Positions 1-12,000 of a stretch of DNA of 64,000 bases are shown one piece after another (position 1 is the first letter of the stretch; every line of letters starts with the position of its first letter). The notes under the pieces were generated by a model, which made no database searches, was not told the origin of the DNA, and was given only the letters and a program-made list of their open reading frames with translations. The stretch is from Dipteris shenzhenensis. Taxonomy: Eukaryota > Polypodiophyta > Polypodiopsida > Gleicheniales. The DNA lies in NCBI GenBank assembly GCA_047967505.1, contig CM106538.1. The stretch is one strand, 5' to 3'. The translations under genes were made by a program, and so were the position numbers.

Positions 1-770
1 CTATGTGGCTTCAGGAGCCAAAATCAATTGGAACAAGTCAATTGATCTTAGCATAGGCTTCAAGGAGCTCTACTTGTGGGCATTGACCTTAGCTTTAGTT
101 GGCTTTCCCAAGGTAGACAGTGAGGTACCTAGGTAGTCAGGTGGGACTGTATATAATTTTTCATTAAAGTGTCCGATTACCCTTGCATCAAAGAGGAACA
201 AGCTCCTCTATTGGAGCTCAGCTAGATCTCTTTGACCCAAAGAGCTTTAGTAGTGAACCAAGTCCTTTTGGTGGCTACAACCTGGTTCATCGCCTCATGA
301 TGGTTCTTTCACAAGAGATGCATGGGGTAGTGGAGACACTTGGTGTGCAATATGTTTTGGATAGCTCAGATAACACACAGAATACTTGGGCCAAGGTCAC
401 CTAGAAGACATTAATTTTCCTCCAAGTAGAAGGAGGCCTAGGTTTGATTATCCAAATATGCACGTAGATCCATGTTGGGGAAGCTTTTTTTCAAGGGCCT
501 TGCTCTAGGCTCCGAGCCTTGGAAGCTCTTGCTATGGTAGGGGCTTCTAAGGAATATAGATGGACAATGGTAGTAGTCTCGCTGGTGGATCTTTATGGTG
601 GCCCCTTTCACAATGGATCTTTATGGAGGGGTCGCTATCGATGCAGAGAGCTTGATGAGAGTGTCGTAGCGTCTCTCAATCACCCTAATTCGAGCCAACA
701 ACCCTCAAAGACAGATATGAATTCAAGTGAAAGACCTTGATCTGGAATCCAGGCATCCAAGACCCTCTTG
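1..770 (+). pseudogene. LINE reverse-transcriptase fragment (degraded)
   Basis: This is the C-terminal side of an L1-type RT and the connection region that follows it. The first bases translate as ASGAKINWNKS, the same motif found in the two long LINEs of this window (AAGAKINWNKS in LINE-2). Around 430 the reading EGGLGLI matches the EGGLGVID motif of LINE-2, and 490-530 gives KLFFKGLALGSEPWK, matching the LLRGL..G..PWK segment. Frames change several times and stops are frequent, so no protein is made. The upstream part lies outside the window. Recognised by comparison with the intact LINE at 15,589-22,902. Confidence 0.8.
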
Positions 771-830
771 GTCTTTTTTTTTTCGAGAAATAGACTTCTA
801 TTAAGTAGGAGAAAAAACCCGCTGATATGG
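771..830 (-). mobile_element. LINE 3' terminus with poly-T (poly-A on minus strand)
   Basis: A poly-T run is followed by TTCGAGAAATAGACTTCT and a stretch whose reverse complement closely matches the end of LINE-1 at 13,421-13,473 (GCGGGTTTTTTCTC, then AATAGAAGTC, then poly-A). It is therefore the 3' end of a minus-strand LINE of the same family. I see no coding sequence attached to it, so it is a very short 5'-truncated copy or a rearranged end. Confidence 0.7.
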
Positions 831-845
831 AAAAAAAAGGAAAGA

Positions 846-979
846 CAACCAGGAATTATGTACTTCACCACGTCAGATAGGTGAGACTTCATAGGGATCA
901 GCTGCAATGCGGCAACCAGGAATTATGTACTTCACCACGTCAGATAGGTGAGACTTCATAGGGATCAGCTGCAATGCGG
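846..979. repeat. Perfect 67-bp tandem duplication
   Basis: Bases 846-912 are repeated without a mismatch at 913-979. The unit begins CAACCAGGAATTATG and ends GCAATGCGG. No coding function is evident; perfect identity implies a recent duplication. Confidence 0.97.
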
Positions 980-3900
980 ACTCGTAGATGATGAACTTAT
1001 GAACCAGATTCCAGAGTATGTGTCTTTGTAATAGGCACCGAGACAAACCCCCACAAAAAAAACTGACTGAACATGGATCACACAGACTCAAAGAGAGCCA
1101 AAAGAATACACAGCCCGAAACAGATAAACTTAGAACTGAACTTCCCCCCAAAAATCAGAGAACAGTCAGCCTCAGAATACTATGAACCCACAGCCAAAAC
1201 TCCCAAGCTTCCATCAAGGACAACAGCTCGTAACTCTCCCCAAAGCTGCAGTCAACGACCAAAGAGTGAAAGGGACTGGAATATCAGATCGCATCAACCA
1301 TCTCTGCCTTACAAATCCACTTTCAGCATATGTATCCTTTTCCTGCCCACAGAGTACTCCACGCTCATACTTCACGTCGCCAACAGTCCTTCAGCCAGCA
1401 GAAAATGATACACAGCTATGCCTCAAGCTTTACTAATCCATAGCTCATCACCAATAAAGCACAAACCCAACAGAAGACACCTCCAGCAACAGCCCTTTCA
1501 TATGATCATAGGCAGACAACGCATTCTCTGCATCATTTCTGTTATCACCACATTCCTTCCTATAATGTTGATATTTCGTAGCCTCTCCTGCATCTGCTCA
1601 CGTGCAAACGATGATCGTCCGGCCTGTGAAGCCATGCTCAGCCAACTACAAACAGCTCGCTATCTCTGGAGATCTCCAGAGCCAAGGTCTTCTCAGCGCA
1701 CACAAGCTCACAAACTCCCCTACGTGAAGATAACCAGCAGCGTTCGCAGTAGCCCTTCTCTCCCATTCGACCTGAATTCACCACATAACTGTAATCCCGG
1801 AGCACCCACAGCTTATCCTTTTCAAACCTGGAGTCCCTTTGTGCCAAGCATGCAGTCGGTGGATGGACAAAAGTAGTAGAGCCCAATCCGCCTTCACAGC
1901 CACCCTCATTTACGTTTAAAACAACCGAACAACACAATCCCAAGGTAAAAGGCATTCATTCAACATCCTCGTCTCTTTACATACCTTCTGATACAACTCA
2001 CACTCTGGCCACATTTCCTCCAGAAGCCAGACAACCTCAGAAAGAAACCCAATGGACCACACAGTCCAACACAAGCTCCTACTGTCTGAGCTCAAGCTTA
2101 GGAAATACATAGATGACCTATGAAACATAAACTCCAGAAAATGACAACTTCACGACTGCATAACTACCATGAACACATCCTGATAGCTCAAGGTATAACA
2201 ACCATGCTCATATCTTCCCTGACAAAATCCATGAACAATCCCGGATCTCTTTGACTTCAAGTCAATCATCTGCCTCATATACTCAAAGCCATCACCCCTC
2301 TTCTATGCCATCAAACACTACTACCCCATAGCCTATGAGCAAACTTCATGAACAACATGCTATATTAAAACCCGCCACAACTTTGTGAGAGAACCCACAC
2401 TGAGAGCAACATAAGCAGCCAAGAATTCCACACAAGTCCTTCCTATGATACCAGATTGCAATCGGCCAGTCTTCTTCTTGCGAGATCCACGATCAAGTAT
2501 GGTGACAATCATAGAGCCATTTCTTCAACCAACAACATGCCATCTCCATTATAGAATAACACCTTTGGTCTGCATGAAATCCTCTATCTAAAACTCTCTA
2601 CTGCCCATAGTTCCATCGCCACAAGCCAAGCCTCTTTCCATGATCAACAAACTCCTTCCTTCAAGTCCTGAAGGTCACCTCCGCAGCAACTATCTATCCT
2701 TCAAACCTTTGGAACCTCCAAACAATTCCCCACCACCCCAAGCTCACGTATCACTCCCTGGAGCTCACGTAGTTCTTCTTTTTCCCAAGGTCCTCCCCTT
2801 CTACGAGCCTCCATAGCCATCAGCTCTAGTCCACCCCAGCTCCCCATCTCTACCTGCACTCTTCCTAGTTCACAGAGCTTTGGCCTCTATTTTCGCCCGT
2901 CTCCCGCACGACGAGTTTTCTTGCTCTATCAAGAAGAGTCCTCCCTCCCGCGCAATCCTTCACCTCCTTATACGCTCCCACCGAGTTCCCCCTGCTCTTC
3001 CTCTGCTCTCCCTGGTCTTTAGTTTCCTCCCATCCTCGAGCTCACGTGTAGTTGCTCTGCACTCCACCTCTTTTACGTAGCTTCCAGTCAAGTCCTGAAG
3101 CTTTCGTCTCAACCAACTGCCACAGCCTCTCCTGTTGTTCAGTACGTGCTCTCTGACATCTCAGGTCCTCCTCTCTTCAGCCCACATAGTTCCAGCAGTC
3201 GACCCCCTCAGCAAAGCATGCACCTACCTCCTTCACCCCGTCCGCCTTCTCTCGATCTCATCGCTACCTTGCATGCCAAGCTGAAGCGCCAATCTCCTTC
3301 TTCTCGAGTTCATGCACAGTTGCTCTTTGGTGCTCCCAATTCACGCCTCCAGCTTCTGGTTGCACCCACCGTCAGCAAGCTCTTCTGCAACTTCCAAGCA
3401 ATTCCCACCACCCCGAGCTCTCGTATCACCCCCTGCGAGCTCACGAACTCCTTCCCTCTGCGCAATGATTTCCATCACTGCAGCCTCCCCCCCACCTGCA
3501 ATTTGCAATCCTTCTTTTTTGTCCTCCCTCCTGCGTAGTCCAGATCCTTCCTGCCAGCCGCCATCTCCACGTTCATGCCAGCTCTCACGATCCAAAACCT
3601 CCAAAATTCCAATCACGTAGCCCTCTTTGCATGCATGCCTTTTTGATTATAGCCACGTCATCACCTTATTTTTCACCACTCTTCCACCCTTCCTTCAAAC
3701 TTTACACCAAGACCATTGATGCCCAAAATTCCATCCTTTAACACACCAATGCATGCCAAAAGCGCTTAGCACCATATTGCCCATACTACCACATATGGTG
3801 AACACCATCCCGACACAAAGGATCTACAAGACAACCACGACAAAAAAATACTCATGCCCTCATACAAGAAGGATTCGGGACAACCATGAAAGCACATGTC

Positions 3901-4930
3901 ATCCCTCAACAAAACGCCATCACACTTTGGATGCCATGCTCTGGATTAGCCTGCTGCAACCACACTGCTTTCCATCAAAGCCTAAAGCTTGATTGCCACA
4001 TATATCCACACATCCATGACGCCCACACTGAGTCAATGAGTGCTCCCATGACTTTACCACAATACAGAACATCACTCATGTACACATGTACAAGTTGAGT
4101 TTGGGGTTTTCAAAAATCTTCACACATCGGAAATCCCCATCCCGTCACATACATAGGCCTTCACTTGATAGGCGCTCAGCCTTTTGCTTATGCACACCCT
4201 CTCTTTCATCTACGAGAGACTCTCTCTTCATCCAGCCTTCTCTTCAAGGAGCCCCCAAGTGCAACGTAGATCCTTCTAGCGTCCACCCGCATAGCTCAGC
4301 CGCCATCTTCATGTAGCTCCAGCTCACAGTCTAGAAAACTCCCCTACACTCCATCCATCACGTAGCCACCTTGCATGTGCAGGATGCCTTCCCAATCAGT
4401 CCAGCCACCTCAGCCTAATTTGCCACCTCATCAGTGACATTTTACCACTCCCATTTAAAAAATGCAAATATCCCCCCAAGGCACATTAAATGCACATTTT
4501 GGACCTTTAGTCACACAATTCCCACACACATTACCATGCACATTAAAACTTACATGCGCCCCCGTACACACACATGAAAAGCCCCTTGACATGGGCACCA
4601 AAACATATCAAATTCCCGTAACATGCAAGTGCACATTGACTCAGGAAAATATAAAAAAACCCTTCATGACTTGACTTTACATGACCCCAAAAACATTTCA
4701 CTTGACCACACACTGGACACCCTTGCTCTGGAAGTCTCGTACAACCACATTGCATTTCATCATTTCCCATGAAGTATCTGCAAAACATACTTTATTGTCT
4801 CAAAAAACTATACATCACTCCATCATGCTTGTGAAAGAAAAATCCACAAATGCCAAAAGCCCACACCTACCCTAGATGTGTACAACTATGTGCCTACCCA
4901 GAGCTATATACAGTGCTAAAAAACTTGATA
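980..4930. other. Non-coding, C/T-rich stretch; probable gypsy 3' flank or LTR
   Basis: No recognisable protein on either strand. The stretch is pyrimidine-rich between 2,700 and 3,600 and carries recurring TCACGTAG/CTCACGTA words (near 2,745, 2,769, 3,613 and 4,363). About 90 bases near 2,710-2,800 resemble 3,390-3,480 (AATTCCCACCACCCCGAGCT-like). Because it lies just downstream of the end of the minus-strand gypsy polyprotein, it may be that element's 3' untranslated region and long terminal repeat. I could not find TG...CA ends or a second LTR, so this is inference. Confidence 0.4.
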
Positions 4931-5049
4931 CATATTTTGTCCTATCATTTTGCCCATCCCCAAGTCTGTAGACATTCATGTCTTGCAGATAGGGGTATAT
5001 AAGATTTGCATTTCTTCAGAGATATCCTCATCCATGAGGTCTTTCGGCT

Positions 5050-6217
5050 TGTTTGGTTTCATCACAATAGGTCCACAGCTGCCCACACTCATGATCCTAT
5101 GGAAGTATTTCTTTAGTCTGAAGCCATTGACTCTATTCTTATGCTACTGACCATCCAAATCCTCAAGTTGATATGAGCCATTTTTTAATTTCTTCGTCAC
5201 ACTAAAAGGTCCATCCCATTTGGTCACAAATTTCTTCTTGAAGGTAGAACCCAGGCTACTGTTGTATCTCAAAACTAGATCACCCTCCTTGATTTTCTTA
5301 TCCCTAAATTTCGTGTTTGCTCTCTTCTGATTCCCCTCTTGAATTAAAGCATAATGTTCCACCACCTTTTGTCTGTCTGGTTGTGCTTCCTACAAATCCA
5401 ATAACCGGTTCTGGAAAGTAGAATTTGAATCCTCGTTTATCTTCATTAACATCTGTAATGCAGGAATTTCTACTTCCAAGGGTAATAGAGCTTCTTTCCC
5501 GTAAACAAGATGAAATGGTGAAAACTGGATGCCTTCTTTTACTGCAACTTTGTAAGCCCATAAAGCCAAGTGCAAAGCAAGGTCCCACTCCTTCTCATGT
5601 GTTCTCATGATCTTTCCCATGATATTAGTACACACACCATTAAAATTTTCATTCATCCCATTACATTGGGGATAATAGGGACTTGCATATATGTGTTTAA
5701 TCTTCAGCTTTCCACATAATAAATCAATCAGTTCACTCCTGAAACTTGGACCTCTATCAGAAAGCAACTCCAGTGGCACACCAAATCTACAGCAAATATC
5801 CTCATACAAAAATTTACATACAGATTTCGCATTGACAGCCCGTACTGCTCGTGCTTCAGCCCATCTTGTCAAATAATCCACAGCTGTCAGCACATAACAA
5901 TTTCCCTTGGCTGTCATGGGTAGAGGACCGATGGCATCTATTCCCCATTTCTCAAAAATATTATAAGCAAGCATGATATTTCTGAGTTCTGGATGTAAGA
6001 TTCTCTTACTCATCTGCTGACACTGTAGGCATGACCTACACCAATGTCTTATGTCTCTCTGGAGGGACGGCCACACATACCCTTCTGTAAGTATTTTCCT
6101 CAGCATGATTTTGAAAGAAAAATGTCCTCCACATACTCCCTCATGATTAGCTTGTAGAATATGAAAAACTTTCTCATGCCAAGGAATTCTTCCGAGCACC
6201 AGATCAGCCCCTTTCAT
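5050..6217 (-). pseudogene. Gypsy integrase (zinc finger, DDE core, C-terminal domain)
   Basis: Reading on the minus strand from 6,217: an HHCC zinc finger (HEGVCGGH, then CRSCLQCQQM), then the catalytic core with Asp in WGIDAIGP, Asp in LSDRGPSF and Glu in CNGMNENFNG, so the DDE triad is kept. The core runs to about 5,390. The C-terminal domain (KWDGPFSV, NGSYQLEDLDG) continues in another frame between 5,365 and 5,144, and traces of the usual end (NGFRLKKY) reach about 5,050 after a stop. At least one frameshift near 5,370-5,390 separates core and C-terminal domain. It would insert the element cDNA into chromosomes if it were intact. Confidence 0.9.
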
Positions 6218-6277
6218 GTAAAGAACATCATCTATCAGACAATAATAAGTACAGCTATTAATAAATCTGTATTTTCT

Positions 6278-6738
6278 TTATTTCAGAACTTCTTCAGGCA
6301 CTTTACTAGTTAACAGGAAGCTTTCCTCACAAGCCAATGTCTCCCTTCCTTTGTATAAGGGCTCCTGCACTCCTATTGCATCAACATAAGCTGCTGTAAT
6401 TTCCTGCGCAGCATCATGTGCATTTACATTCTTACCTCTTTCAATATGCTGGAGTGTCCAGGCATCCAATCGATTTAACAGTTTCTTCACCGCGCTTATC
6501 CATCTCTTCAAATGAACATGCTTAACCTTCCAGACACCTAAAATTTGCTTCACAACCAACAGAGCATCTCCCTTAATCATAAGTTTCTTTATACCCAAAC
6601 TAATGCATACTTTCAAACCTTCTAAGAGGGCTGCATATTCAGCTTCATTATTACTGTTGGCTTCAATCTGAATTCCCATTTTCCGAATCTCCTTTCCTCC
6701 AGGATCATAAATGACAATTCCTCCTGTACTTTTATTCA
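6278..6738 (-). pseudogene. Gypsy second RNase H (aRNH), C-terminal part
   Basis: The translated segment contains GGIVIYDPGG, ANSNNEAEYAALLEGL (the conserved Glu), LMIKGDALLVV (second conserved Asp) and NVNAHDAA (the usual His/Asp region). This is the plant/archaeal-like RNase H that Tat elements acquired in addition to their own. The N-terminal strand with the first Asp lies 6.7 kb away at 13,488-13,634 because LINE-1 inserted between them. The reading frame continues into low-complexity LINE leader sequence, giving a chimeric but meaningless extension beyond 6,738. Confidence 0.88.
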
Positions 6739-6752
6739 AACTTTTTTTGTAT
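6739..6752. repeat. Target-site duplication of LINE-1, left copy
   Basis: AAACTTTTTTTGTA, identical to 13,474-13,487 at the other end of the LINE. The flanking bases differ on each side. Confidence 0.95.
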
Positions 6753-7509
6753 GTGTTCCACGGTTGGAGCATTCCTAAAGGACGAGCTGCTGCTCCTCCC
6801 GGCTCCCTTGCTGCACCCTCTCCCTCAGCCCGTCCCTCCCTCTCTCCCTTGCCCTCAGCCCCTCCCTCTCCCTCAGCCCCTCCCTCCCTTCTCCTCCTCC
6901 CCTTCAGCCCGCCCCCTTCCAGCCCGCTCCCTCTCCTCCCCCTCTCAGCCTGCTCCTCCGCCCCCTCCCTGCCTGCTCCCCCTCCCCCTCCCTGCCTCTC
7001 CGCCCCCTCTCTGCCTCTCAGCCCGTCCCCTCCTCTCCCTCTCCTCCCCCTTCCCTTCACCCCCCGCTATCTCTCCTCCCCCTCTCAGCCTGCTCCTCCG
7101 CCCCCTCCCTGCCTGCTTCTCCGCCCCCTCCCTGCCTCTCAGTCCGCCCCTTCCTCTCCCTCTCCTCTCCCTCTCAGCCTGCACTGCCCCCTCCCTGCCC
7201 CTCCCTCTCCTTCCTCTCCCTCTCCTCTCCCTCTCAGCCCGCCCCCTCCCTGCCCCTCAGCCCGCCCCCTTCCTGCCTCTCCTTCCTCTCCCTTTCCTCT
7301 CCCTAGCCTGCCCCCTCCCTCCCTCTCAGCCTGCCCCCTCCCCTTCAGCCTCTCAGCCTTTCCCCTTTACCCCTCCCCTCCTCGCCCCTTCCCCCCGCTC
7401 CCTCCTCACCTCCTTTCCCTGTTTTCTACCCCCCTATCTCCCGCAACTTTTTTTTGGAGCGGAAGGAGCCTCCAAATTGTTAGAGTCGGCCTCCTCACCT
7501 CGATTGGCG
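6753..7509 (+). promoter_or_regulatory. Pyrimidine-rich LINE-1 5' leader (likely internal promoter)
   Basis: About 750 bases almost entirely of C and T, built from degenerate words such as CCCTCTCAGCCTGCTCCTCC, which recurs at about 6,939 and 7,079. L1 leaders carry the internal promoter, so a regulatory role is expected from the family; nothing here shows the exact start site. The complementary strand is G-rich and could form G-quadruplexes. Long reading frames through it are low-complexity artefacts. Confidence 0.7.
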
Positions 7510-9003
7510 ATGGATACTCCGTCAGCCAATCCTACTCCACCTCCACCGGCCGCGAAAACTATTACCTTTTCTAAAGACGAGTTGCAGCAGCTCAAGAAGG
7601 ATGTAGAGATTGAATGCTCTACCATGTTGCTAGCATGCATCTTCAGGTCTCATCCCTCCAGATCCCAAGCCAGAGACTGGATGCTTGAGGCTCTCCCCCT
7701 AGACCTCACTCCACGATTGTCAGACGTTCGTCTTCTGGGATGAGGTTTTTTCCAGGTTGTTTTTGACACTCCAGAGGCTGCGAGCACTGTGCTCAAGGCT
7801 TAGTTTTTACACCTGGGACACAGGAAGATCTTCTTTGAAGCCTTTCATATTGGTTTCGACCCAGTGGAGGCAGATAAGGAAATCTTTTCGCTCTTCATCA
7901 GATTCCCCGGGCTTCCCTAGGTTCACCATCGACTTCTTTCTGTTATTGGGGAGCATTTTGGCGTAGTTGCTGAGATCCCACCCCTCCCTGGGTTGCCATT
8001 GACTGCAGAAGAGGCAACCAAGGCTGATGGGGTACCTAGAGTTAGGGTCCTCTGTAAGGATCCTAACCTCAAGATGGATCATGTTATGATCCAGCGCCCG
8101 GATGGTTCCTTTTTTCGCCAGAGAGTAGAGATTTCAGGCAGACATGACCAGTGCAGGATATGCAGGACCAGTGGACACTTTGCCAGGGATTGCCCCAAGA
8201 AGAAGAAAAGGCCCAAGAAGCCCTCTGGTATAGCTACCGCCCCATGGCCTCGACAGGGGGGACAGGGGGGTGGTATAGGTCCAGCACTTGCTCCTCGGCC
8301 TCGACAGAGGGGTGCTCCTCGACCTTCGCATGGCGGTCCTCCTCAGGATGGTGGTGGTACAGGTCCATCACCTGCTCCTCGACCCCCACCTACCTCAGGG
8401 GCACGCGACGCTCTCCAGTGGGTTCTGGCACATGTGCAGATCCCTCCTTCAATTCATGAGGATACATTAGTGGACTCTGCTTCACCTCGAGCTGTCCCTC
8501 CAGTCTCACCTCGCACAGTCCGAGACACTGAAGCTTCGACCTCCTCCCTGGTTGCAGCTTCTTCCCTAGATCCAGCGGTGCCAGACGCTCTTCTTGAGGC
8601 AATAGAGGTCTCCGCAACTGGGCAGACACAGGATAGAGAGCAGTCCTCACTTCCTCCCTTGGATAGGGGGAAGGGGATGGTTTACACTATTGATCCTCTT
8701 CCCTCAGAAGGGATCCTTCACACTCCCGTGTCTGGCTTGCTTCACAGGAACTCGTTTTCAGCCCTGGCAGATGGTTCAGATTTCCCAGAGGAGGAGTTTG
8801 TGCCCGCTACTTTTGGGGAGCCAGTGATTGGGTTTCCTGTTGACAGGGCTTCTTCTTCAGGTGGCATGTTTCTTTCCCCTGTTGATTTTCCGCCACTTGG
8901 TTCCATCCCTCCCTCCTCAACCAGGAGGTCTTTCCCTGTTGAGGGGTTTGTTTCCGCCACTAGGTCGGGTAAGGTGTTCCACTCTACATCCTCCCATCGA
9001 TGA
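7510..9003 (+). pseudogene. LINE-1 ORF1 (zinc-knuckle nucleic-acid-binding protein), three stops
   Basis: The start ATG at 7,510 begins MDTPSANPTPPPP. The frame stays open for 498 codons apart from three stops: TGA at 7,741, TAG at 7,801 and TAG at 7,918. Each is one C:G-to-T:A step from Trp or Gln. The N-terminal domain parallels LINE-2 ORF1 (SRSQARDWMLEALPL against SRSTIRDWLQSTLLL); a CX2CX4HX4C knuckle (CRICRTSGHFARDC) sits near residue 215, followed by a Pro/Gly-rich linker. In related elements the protein binds the element RNA. The stop codon overlaps the ORF2 start in ATGA. Confidence 0.9.
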
Positions 9004-12000
9004 GGATTATTGGTTGGAACATACAGGGCCTAGGTGGCATCCCACATCGCCGCCGTAGACAGCTGATCCGGGATCAGCTTCATCCAGGTGTTACTGGGGG
9101 TTCCATTGATATCTTATTTATTCAAGAGCACAAGCTGGATTCTAGAGATTGTGCCAAGTCAGGCAAGTTGCTTTCTGGCCATACTTTTTGGTCGCCTGCC
9201 TTGGGCACCAGGGGGGGCACTTCTATTTTAGTTTCGCAGTCGGTTCTCCCCAGTCGGTTCTCCCCTTAGTTGTTGGACACGGAGTCATTATTCCCTCTAG
9301 AGCTCAGTGGATTATTCTTTTGATTGGAGGGCGTAAGGTTGGTTTCCTTAACCTGTATGCCTCCAACATTAGAGGGGAACGTGTCCTTATGTGGAAGACT
9401 TTGCTCTCCTAGGCCCCCATTGTGGATTCATGGGTGATTGGAGATGACTTTAACATGGTCGAGTTACCGTCAGACAAAAAAGGGGGTAGAGAAGGCAGAC
9501 TTCACTCTTTGGAAAGAGCAGCTTGGGATGCCTTCCTTTTTCACTTCTGTGGCAGAGATACTTGGTGGGATGATGCCTTTCTTATTCAGCCACAGTCCCT
9601 CCTGTTCTCTTGGTCAAACAGGAGGCAGCAGATGCCTATTCATGCACGCATTGACAGATTCTATGTAGATGACTGGGCACTAGACAGAGGTGGATCAGTA
9701 TGCATTGCTGCTGGGGTTTCCACTTCAGACCACTTTCCTGTTGTGTTGGCTATCTCAGAGCCTCACTTGAGAGGCCGGTCTACCAGCATCAGGATTCCAG
9801 ATGCCTTTTACACAGAGGAGGACCTTACAGAGGCAGCCCTACAGATATGGGTTTCTCATGTCCACCAGGGTGGGCAGCCATATCCATCACATGTAGCCGC
9901 TGCCCTTTCTGGTATTAGCGACTTCTACCGCTCAGTTGCTTGTACTAGGAGACGAGATATTCTCAGACGTGAGATTGGTGTTCGCCAGCAGTTGGCAGCT
10001 TTGCAGAGGGAAGAGCAGAAACGGCCTTCAGATGCTTGGATTCAGGAGCGCCTTGTTGCAGCAAGGGCTCATCAGCAGTTATTGCTTGATCAGAGAGCAG
10101 AGTATGCCTTTCATGCACGGGAGTCCTTCTGGATTCAGATGGGTGGTAGAGTCAATAAACACTTTTTCTCTACTCTTGGCCCTAGACATAGTAGAGAGAG
10201 TGTATCCCAGCTTATTGACTCACATGGGGTTTTACAGACAGAGCCTAATGATGTCTTACGCATAGCTTCAGATTTCTATGCCACCCTTCTTACTGCTGAT
10301 CCTGAGACACATGATAGAGAGGATGCAGGCTATTTGGCAGAGCATCCCTGTGTTGGTGAATCCGGGTATGCATGTTCTACTCGATGCACCTTTCACCAAC
10401 ACAGAGTTCAGGACTGCACTTTCAGCCCTTCACAAGGGCAAGTGCCCAGGTTCGGATGGCCTCACCCCGTCTTTTTTCATTGCATTTTGGGATATGATTG
10501 GAGACTATATTACTTCAGCCCTGCAGGCCATTTGGGACTCTGGCGAGATACCTGGGTCGCTTACAGAGGGTCTCATCCACCTTATCCCAAAAGGAGGTTG
10601 TAGAAATTTAGTGTCCCAGTGGAGGCCTATCACACTTCTGTGGACTTGTTACAAGATTCTGGTCAAGGCTATTAGCCTCCAATTGCAGCCCCTTCTCCCT
10701 GATCTTATTCATGACACTCAGACGGGATTTGTGCATGGCAGAAGCATTTTTTATAACATTTTCTCTTTCTGGGAAGCTTCAGAGTGGGCCATGCAGAGTG
10801 GCCAGAATCTTGCCATTCTACTTTTGGATTTTGAGAAAGCTTATGACAAAGTAGATTGGGGTTTTTTGGAGGGCACCCTTCTACGCTTTGGCTTTACTGA
10901 TGCTTGGATCAGAGGTGTTTCCTCTTTGTACAGATCAGCAGGTACTTGTTGGTGGGGTAAGGGGTAAGAGATTTCAGATTTCGAGATCAGTCCGTCAGGG
11001 ATGCCCCCTTGCTCCTTTCCTTTTTTTGTTCGTGGCCGAAGCTATGAGTATCTATGTTAGATCTCAAGCTGACATCTTTGGGCTGAGACTTCCCATCAGA
11101 AGGGAAGAGGAGCTACTTGACAGTGAGTTGGCAGATGACACAGTAGTTTACTTGGATGCCACTCCACAGATGCTCACTTCTTTCAGCACAGCATTGGATT
11201 TATTTTGCTTGGCGGCAGGGGCGCAGATAAATTGGCATAAATCCAATGGCTTTTGGATCAGTGATGAGGACACTCCAGTTTGGGGGCTTGACATAGGATT
11301 CACTAGGGTTCAGAGGGGTGAGCCTATCAGGTATTTGGGCTGCCAGGTTGGCTTGGATATTTCTACCACGCAGCAGTTTGCTCCCGTTTTGGAGAGCATC
11401 AGAGGGAAGCTTCTTTTTTGGAGCTCAGCCAAGCTGGATCTTGCCTCTAGAGTTGTGGTGGTCAACCAGGTCCTCTTGGCCACAGCCTCGTTTGTTTGTT
11501 CATGCTGGTGCCGCTGTAGGGATTGCATCATTCAGCTCAGAAGACCGATCAGAAACTTTCTCTGGAGTGGGCTTGATGGCACAGCAGATGCCTTAGCCAG
11601 GGTGGCTTGGGAGACCCTCATCCTCCCTACACAGGAAGGGGGTCTCAATATTATTGATCCAGATTTACAATGCAGAGCTTTACTTTGCAAGATGGTGGTG
11701 CGGGGACTTATGCCAGGGTAGGAACCGTGAAGGACTTTCTTATCAGCAGCATACAGAGGTGCACACCTTCTTCAGGAGGAGACTGGATGAGCAGTGTTAG
11801 GTGGATCTTCACCACAGCACACCTCAGATCACCTTCGTCCCCTCTCATGGTTGCCATTCTGAAAGCTTGGGCCAGTTTCAGAAGCACTCTTCGGAGGATT
11901 CCTCCTTCCTCTCGTGAAGAGATTGATAGGCAACCCATCATGTGGAATGACAGTATTTTAGATGATCATGGCAGACCACTGGGTGCCTCACTCTACATGC

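Noticed and set aside
3146-3620. 130-codon Pro/Ser-rich frame on the plus strand and its neighbours
   Set aside because: Biased by C/T-rich sequence, several frames open together, no recognisable domain.
6751-7743. Long Pro/Ser/Leu-rich open frames on the plus strand upstream of LINE-1 ORF1
   Set aside because: They arise from the C/T-rich leader; several frames are open at once and the content is low-complexity. Only the part from 7,510 matches ORF1.
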